This document shows, one piece after another, positions 33,242-37,478 of a stretch of 37,478 nucleotides of DNA. Both the position numbers and the translations under genes were made by a program. The notes under the pieces are model-generated. The model saw only the letters and a program-made list of their open reading frames with translations, was not told the DNA's origin and made no database searches. The stretch spans positions 1 through 37,478 of the forward strand of contig JAETNT010000037.1 in the NCBI GenBank assembly GCA_021772025.1. Direction: 5' to 3'. This DNA is from Enterocloster bolteae. Its GTDB lineage: Bacteria > Bacillota > Clostridia > Lachnospirales > Lachnospiraceae. Positions within the stretch are counted from its first letter, which is position 1. The number at the start of each line of letters is the position of its first letter.

Positions 33242-34291
33242 ATGCCAATATCGCCGTTATTTAAAATCCAAGTAGAGCAAGACATCGAAAGGTGTGAAAG
33301 GCAGAAAGCAGTAAATGGCAGTGAAGGGCTTTATGTTGAGCTTGTTAACCGCTACAGAACTTTAATAGAAAACTTCATGCGGAATCTTCCTACCGTCAGG
33401 AAAATACCTACATTTGCCTGCGGCTCCGATTATCGACCAGAGCTTCAGTTGATTGCCTCAAAGTTAAGAACATATTTGCTGGCGCAAGAGCGAGAAAGGA
33501 ACGAAACGATAGATCATCCGTTAAAAGTAAAAGTGGATGAATTTATTCAGCGTGGCATAGATATCGGAAGGATAGAATTTCATCCGGCTAATGGAGGATA
33601 TTCTTTTTCGTATGTCTCTGGCCCTTTGTACGATGTTTGGATGGGCGAAATCAATATTTTCAATGAGCGATATTTGAAAGATCATCCTTTACATGACAGT
33701 ATAGCAACTACATACTCTAATTACAGGAAAAATTCGTTATCGCATAATGAGATGATGGGACATTTACGGGTGTTATCCTCAGACGCAGATTTTTTTGCGG
33801 CAAATCCAAGCCAGTTACAAGATAGCACAGAAAGGAATGTTATGAGCAATAAAGTCTTTATCGTTCACGGTCATGACGATACTGCAAAACTAGAGATGGC
33901 ACGAACTCTTGAGAAAGCAGGTTTTGAAGCCATCATTCTTCATGAGCAACCAAACGCAGGACGCACTATCATTGAAAAGTTCGAGAACTATGTAGATGTG
34001 AGTTTTGCGGTGATTCTGTACACGGAATGCGACGTGGGGCGCGATAAAGAAAAACCGGTAAATTTTGAGCAGTATCGCGCAAGGCAAAATGTCGTATTTG
34101 AACATGGTTTTTTTATCGGAAGATTAGGCCGTGACCATGTTTGTGCATTAGTAAAAGGAGAGGTTGAAACACCTGGGGATCTTAGCGGTGTTGTATATGT
34201 ACCCATGGACAAAGCAGGTGCTTGGAAACTGGATTTAGCAAAGAATATGAAAGCCGTAGGCCTTCCAGTTGATATGAATAAATTCATCTGA
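33242..34291 (+). CDS. TIR-domain effector of the CBASS/Pycsar TIR type (cargo operon gene 3)
   Basis: I start at ATG 33242 (349 residues; GGGGTGAG upstream), with GTG 33233 as alternative. The first 190 residues are a helical and mixed domain I do not recognise. Residues 204-345 are a TIR-like domain of the family called CAP12/Pycsar effector TIR: KVFIVHGHDDTAKLEMARTL, AIILHEQPNAGRTIIEKFE (Glu near 244 is the likely NADase residue), FAVILYTECDVGRDK and RARQNVVFEHGFFIGRLGR. Such domains cleave NAD+ in anti-phage systems. It lies 56 bp after gene 2 on the same strand with no terminator between, so co-transcription is likely. An in-frame ATG at 33842 with its own AAAGGA could also give a TIR-only form. 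Confidence 0.8.
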   Translation: MPISPLFKIQVEQDIERCERQKAVNGSEGLYVELVNRYRTLIENFMRNLPTVRKIPTFACGSDYRPELQLIASKLRTYLLAQERERNETIDHPLKVKVDEFIQRGIDIGRIEFHPANGGYSFSYVSGPLYDVWMGEINIFNERYLKDHPLHDSIATTYSNYRKNSLSHNEMMGHLRVLSSDADFFAANPSQLQDSTERNVMSNKVFIVHGHDDTAKLEMARTLEKAGFEAIILHEQPNAGRTIIEKFENYVDVSFAVILYTECDVGRDKEKPVNFEQYRARQNVVFEHGFFIGRLGRDHVCALVKGEVETPGDLSGVVYVPMDKAGAWKLDLAKNMKAVGLPVDMNKFI

Positions 34292-34453
34292 TATTCGCAA
34301 TCTGAAATTGGAAGCTATTGTCTGTGTTGCCATTTGTCTGCTTTTTGAAAGCGCCGAACTATTATCATTTTTACTATAGTGTGCTCAATGAGACGACCGG
34401 CTGGATATTGAGCTATTCAATGTGATTTTTATTGCAAAGAGGTGTATACACTG

Positions 34454-35002
34454 ATGCCAAAAGCCTCAAATGCCACCGCATCCGCTTTCGGATGGGAATT
34501 TCAGAGTAATGCGGCAATTATGTTAATGCTAAAAAATATTGAAAATACTTCTAAAGTCAAAGTTGAGGGCGAAAACAAAGATGTTAAAATTACATTTTCA
34601 AACGGGAAGATGCCGATGGCGCAAGCGAAATCGGTTATGAATTCTGATGGTGCTAGCTTTGATATAGATAAGTTGGAAGTAGTTCTGAAAACATTAATAA
34701 GGCTTCTAAAATTGCCAATGTTAAGCTGTTTGTTTATGTTTCAAATTTGCCGAACCCTTTCAGCGATGTATAAATTTAGCAGTCCGCTTAACATGGTTCC
34801 ATTTTTTGACCCGCTAACGAATTGTCAGTGGGCAATAGGTGATATTTGCTCAACAAACGGATATAGTATTGACCGATTGTCAGAAGTAGTGGTGACAATC
34901 TCTGTCACCACCAAAATCAACAGTTCGTTGCTTCGTTATACCGAAAAAAGTATCATAATACAGACAAAAAGGGCAAAGCTCGAAAATTGCTTTGCCTCTT
35001 AG
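34454..35002 (+). pseudogene. DUF4297/Cap4-like nuclease gene, frameshifted and truncated
   Basis: The ATG at 34454 follows AGAGGTG. The frame starts MPKASNATASAFGWEFQSNA, then VKVEGENKDVKITF and KMPMAQAKSVM, the pattern of a PD-(D/E)XK-like DUF4297/Cap4 N-terminus. Near 34697 the match jumps to another frame: NKASKIANVKLFVYVSNLPN then PFSDV and a stop. One missing A in this stretch would rejoin LEVVLKTL to NKASK. The match then returns to the first frame (YKFSSPLNMVPFFDPLTN). The protein is therefore broken by at least two shifts and is far shorter than the family. Confidence 0.6.
34972..35002 (+). terminator. Terminator at the end of the cargo operon
   Basis: GGCAAAGC (34972-34979) pairs with GCTTTGCC (34989-34996), followed by TCTT. 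The T-run is short. Confidence 0.55.
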
Positions 35003-35035
35003 AAACAAATAGCATATCCTATTTTATATCAGTTT

Positions 35036-35194
35036 TTAGCCTTTACGCGAATTTGAAACGGTTTCTTTTTCTGGATTCAATCCTATATATTTAAATAATT
35101 CAACAAGAGGTTGGACAAATTTAACTGTGTCCGCTGCATTTCTGCACGTTGAGTCAATTTGTTTTTGTTTAACCGCCTCTAAAAACTCACCCAA
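35036..35194 (-). pseudogene. Possible gene fragment on the minus strand
   Basis: A 52-residue frame, from a TTG at 35194 to a TAA at 35036-35038, reads LGEFLEAVKQKQIDSTCRNA, then ADTVKFVQPLVELFKYIGLN and PEKETVSNSRKG. It has protein-like composition in very AT-rich DNA, but no good start, so it is probably the C-terminal end of a degraded gene. Family not recognised. Confidence 0.35.
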
Positions 35195-36146
35195 TCAGAT
35201 CTCAATACTACCATAGTTTCTTTCACACTATCACCTAAGCATAGTATAACCCTGCACAACATAATATATAAGCCGCAAGAAACCTTGTGTAATTAATTGC
35301 ACAATTCTATTATTAATATAAGACGTGATTTTAATAAAAAGAAAAATAGTTTTAGTAGTGTATTTCATTGTTCTTTGTCTATATTTTTTACGTTATATAA
35401 GACATATCAATATTATAAGGTGCCAGAGTTCTATTTTTATTTAAGTATGCCTTCTGAGAATGGTGACACCCGATGCACAGATCAGTCAGCTATTGTTACT
35501 CAAAATTGGTATAATGGAAATTTCATAGACAGAATTGAAAGGAATTTTACTTAAAAAGGCTTAAGATAAGAGTTTCTTTATGATATTTTGAGCGGTTGAC
35601 AGATCTGAAAAAGTTTTATAAAGCAAAGAGAATTTTTTGGAAAAATAAATATTGCTGTAATGGAGAGGTTGTAAGAAATATTTACAATCTCTCTTGTTTT
35701 ATATTGGGAAAGAAAATTTTTGTTTCAAATCATTACCACTTAATCATAACAATGATGATGTACGTATCATCTATAACTTTTTCAGATTTGTAAAATGAAT
35801 ATTATTGTCTCAGGAAACCCCGATTCTGGAAGAATGGAAACCGGCGTTCCGGAGCATGGAAACTCTTAGATTGGCTCGATTGCCCCAGATAGGAAATTGA
35901 AGAATTGTCAAGCCCAGAGCCGCTTTGCGGTGCGTTAGCAGGCTTTACAATGATGAAATTTCCTATAAGATTGAGTACCCAATCGTACTCTATCATGGTT
36001 TCCTATTGACTGAACTGTATGGACATGGTGACCGGAATATTCATAAAAATCTCAAATATATTATCATCCTAGACTTTTGGACTCAGTAAGACAAAATTTA
36101 TACATAAAAGAAAAATGCTCTCAAAATATAATTGCTAAATATAACG
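35195..36146. other. AT-rich non-coding stretch with gene debris
   Basis: I see no convincing gene in these 950 bp. Short frames at 35297-35554 and 35596-35793 are low-complexity, begin without ribosome sites and match nothing I know. The GC content rises around 35810-35990, which may be a scrap of another element. Confidence 0.5.
35663..35700 (+). terminator. Isolated hairpin with T-run
   Basis: GAGAGGTTGTAA (35663-35674) pairs with TTTACAATCTCTC (35681-35693), followed by TTGTTTT. No intact gene precedes it, so it may mark the end of a lost gene. Confidence 0.5.
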
Positions 36147-36180
36147 CCAAGATACTTTGCAAGCATCTTGGTATTTTTTG
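36147..36180 (+). terminator. Terminator upstream of the sigma-factor genes
   Basis: CCAAGAT (36147-36153) pairs with ATCTTGG (36165-36171), followed by TATTTTTTG. It separates the cargo region from the 36276 gene. Confidence 0.65.
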
Positions 36181-36275
36181 TCTTTATGGATTCTCAGAAC
36201 ATTTGTTTGACAGATGCCGTGGCCCGCCCTTCATCAGCTTTTTATCCTAAGAACTGATGAAAGGAGAACAAGACA

Positions 36276-36656
36276 TTGACCGAAGAATATTGGATTATGA
36301 TTTTAAAAGATGAAGATCGCTTGCTAGACAATTCTGACCGGAAATATCGCTATCATTGTAAATCCCTGGAGAGTATGAGCGAAGAACTGGCCTTTCAAGA
36401 AAGGTACGTAGTCGCAGAAGAATCTTTTACAATGCTGCATGGAATACAGAACTTTATGGATTCGATTCAAAATGAAAAATTAGTACTTGGATTACATTGT
36501 CTTACTGACCGCCAACGGAAGGCAATTGAACTTCATTTTTGGGAAGGGTATCAATACAAAGAGATAGCAGAAATTTTTAGTTGTGACCCGTCAGCGGTAT
36601 CCCGTTTGATGGCCAGAGCACTCAAAAAATTAAGGAAACATATGACGGATAGGTAA
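36276..36656 (+). CDS. Sigma-70 family (region 4) protein
   Basis: The start is TTG at 36276 with GAAAGGAG upstream (126 residues). The C-terminal half is a sigma region 4 helix-turn-helix: LHCLTDRQRKAIELHFWEGY, then QYKEIAEIFSCDPSAVSRLM and ARALKKLRKHM. There is no region 2, as usual for the small ICE-borne sigma-like regulators found near the recombination module. It probably controls ICE genes. Confidence 0.8.
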   Translation: MTEEYWIMILKDEDRLLDNSDRKYRYHCKSLESMSEELAFQERYVVAEESFTMLHGIQNFMDSIQNEKLVLGLHCLTDRQRKAIELHFWEGYQYKEIAEIFSCDPSAVSRLMARALKKLRKHMTDR

Positions 36657-36754
36657 AATTCCAAATTTTTTTACAAACATGTCATCTTTTAGCTTCTGAA
36701 ATCTCCGATAGGTAGAGGGACAAGCCCTCAAGTAAACGTTTGGAGGTATCAGTA

Positions 36755-36922
36755 ATGAAGAAATTAGTTCGGGTAATCAGATTACAGCCTGGGGAGTCGG
36801 TACTTATTGTGGTAGAGGATAAGCCAGATCCCTGTGGTGGCGTTTGTATGATGGAGGAAGGAGTTGGGAAAGGTACAGTATTTACCAAAGGATTCCTTAT
36901 TTATCTGGACGAGGTGGCATAA
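36755..36922 (+). CDS. Small conserved-type ICE protein
   Basis: The ATG at 36755 follows GGAGG by 9 bp. The 55-residue product is MKKLVRVIRLQPGESVLIVV, then EDKPDPCGGVCMMEEGVGK, ending FLIYLDEVA. Its stop overlaps the next start (TAATG). Function unknown; its place between two sigma-like genes suggests a regulatory unit. Confidence 0.6.
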   Translation: MKKLVRVIRLQPGESVLIVVEDKPDPCGGVCMMEEGVGKGTVFTKGFLIYLDEVA

Positions 36923-37320
36923 TGATGTGTACAGTTACAATTTTTGATGAAAAGGGGATTCCTATTGTGGTGGAGGTGACAAGGGAAGTTTTGCAGGTCT
37001 TTATTGATTATGAGCGTGAAATGGAACGTCAGCACAAGGCGGATTCCAGACACCGTGACTGCCGCTCCTGGGATACATGTTTGATGTTTGAAGTGTCAAC
37101 AGAACCTTTGGAACAGACATTAGAACGTATCTTACTGATACGGGAAATTCAGAAAAATCTGGAGAAATTTACACCAAAACAGCGCCAGAGGTTTTTGCTG
37201 CATTTTGTTTACGGTTATACCTATCTGGAGATAGCGAAAATGGAAGGCAGCAACAAGTCCACAGTCATGCGTTCCACCAAAGCGGCATTGAAAAAAATTC
37301 AAAAGAAATTAGCTGCCTGA
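36922..37320 (+). CDS. Sigma-70-like regulator (second copy)
   Basis: I start at ATG 36922, overlapping the previous stop, giving 132 residues. The C-terminus has region 4 features: LEKFTPKQRQRFLLHFVYGY, then TYLEIAKMEGSNKSTVMRST and KAALKKIQKKL. The N-terminus (TVTIFDEKGIPIVVEVTREV) is different from the 36276 protein. It is probably translationally coupled to the 55-residue protein. Confidence 0.75.
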   Translation: MMCTVTIFDEKGIPIVVEVTREVLQVFIDYEREMERQHKADSRHRDCRSWDTCLMFEVSTEPLEQTLERILLIREIQKNLEKFTPKQRQRFLLHFVYGYTYLEIAKMEGSNKSTVMRSTKAALKKIQKKLAA

Positions 37321-37461
37321 TAGCAACTTTTCCCTTTGCTCTGTCCTATATAGTGAAAGGGATTTATGTCCTTTCATATTGTACTTTGACAAATAGCGGA
37401 AGAAACCGCTTATATCAGTATTCAAGTTTTTGAGTGCTGCGCCGAGCGCCTCATAGCACAA
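37309..37461 (-). CDS. Possible small minus-strand gene at the right edge
   Basis: A TTG at 37461 preceded by AGGAGG (minus strand) opens a 50-residue frame reading CYEALGAALKNLNTDISGFF, then RYLSKYNMKGHKSLSLYRTE, to a TAA at 37309-37311. The frame also stays open to the window edge. It overlaps the end of the sigma-like gene by 12 bp. Chance is possible, and I do not recognise the family. Confidence 0.3.
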   Translation of the reverse strand: MCYEALGAALKNLNTDISGFFRYLSKYNMKGHKSLSLYRTEQREKLLSGS

Positions 37462-37478
37462 ACGCGATGACCTCCTGC

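Noticed and set aside
35297..35793. Two short plus-strand frames
   Set aside because: Low-complexity AT-rich sequence, no ribosome sites, no recognisable family.
1..37478. CRISPR arrays, rRNA and tRNA genes
   Set aside because: No regularly spaced repeat-spacer pattern and no recognisable RNA gene apart from the group II intron was seen.

Overview
The window is an internal stretch of an integrative conjugative element (ICE) of the Tn1549 / Clostridioides difficile CTn type, from a low-to-mid GC Firmicute, most likely a gut Clostridia or Lachnospiraceae member. The call rests on a run of proteins that occur together in such elements: Maff2, a VirB6/TrbL-like protein (CD1112 family), PrgI, VirB4, a CD1108-type NlpC/P60 hydrolase, DUF4315 and DUF4366 proteins, topoisomerase III, a giant methylase/helicase, MobC and a relaxase. 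The coupling protein expected to the left and the ICE integrase expected to the right are outside the window. There are no rRNA, tRNA or CRISPR features.

Layout. 1-290: the end of a serine-recombinase gene runs into a decapitated maff2, so another element sits in the ICE to the left. 308-3985: mating-pore genes virB6, prgI and virB4. 4000-5838: a 1839-bp insertion with TGT/ACA ends, arrays of about 21-bp repeats and a perfect 5-bp target duplication. It carries one gene, for a DUF4062/TIR-like protein, and has split virB4 from the cell-wall hydrolase gene. 5815-8753: hydrolase, DUF4315, DUF4366 and a Cys-rich small protein. 8800-12820: two Xre repressors facing small genes, plus topB. 12922-24059: a 2914-residue methylase/helicase gene interrupted by a complete group II intron with its reverse transcriptase, and carrying a whole tnpV gene in another frame. 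24059-26959: mobC, an AT-rich FRG-domain insert, and the relaxase. 27110-27711: a third Xre/small-gene pair.

27776-35200 is a defence-like cargo region. A structured intergenic RNA or DNA region is followed by three tightly packed genes: a methylase-like protein without NPPY, a 1356-residue GIY-YIG-like/helicase/NPPY-methylase protein, and a protein ending in a TIR domain of the CBASS/Pycsar type. After these come a frameshifted DUF4297/Cap4-like nuclease pseudogene and gene debris. 36276-37320 holds two sigma-factor-like genes around a small protein, as is common near the recombination end of these ICEs.

The conjugation genes would build the type IV channel (VirB6, PrgI, VirB4, hydrolase), and process and carry the DNA (TopB, helicase/methylase, MobC, relaxase). 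The cargo appears to be host or element defence. The strongest candidates for undescribed biology are the small Tn7-type-ended element with its single DUF4062-like gene, and the methylase/helicase/TIR operon.
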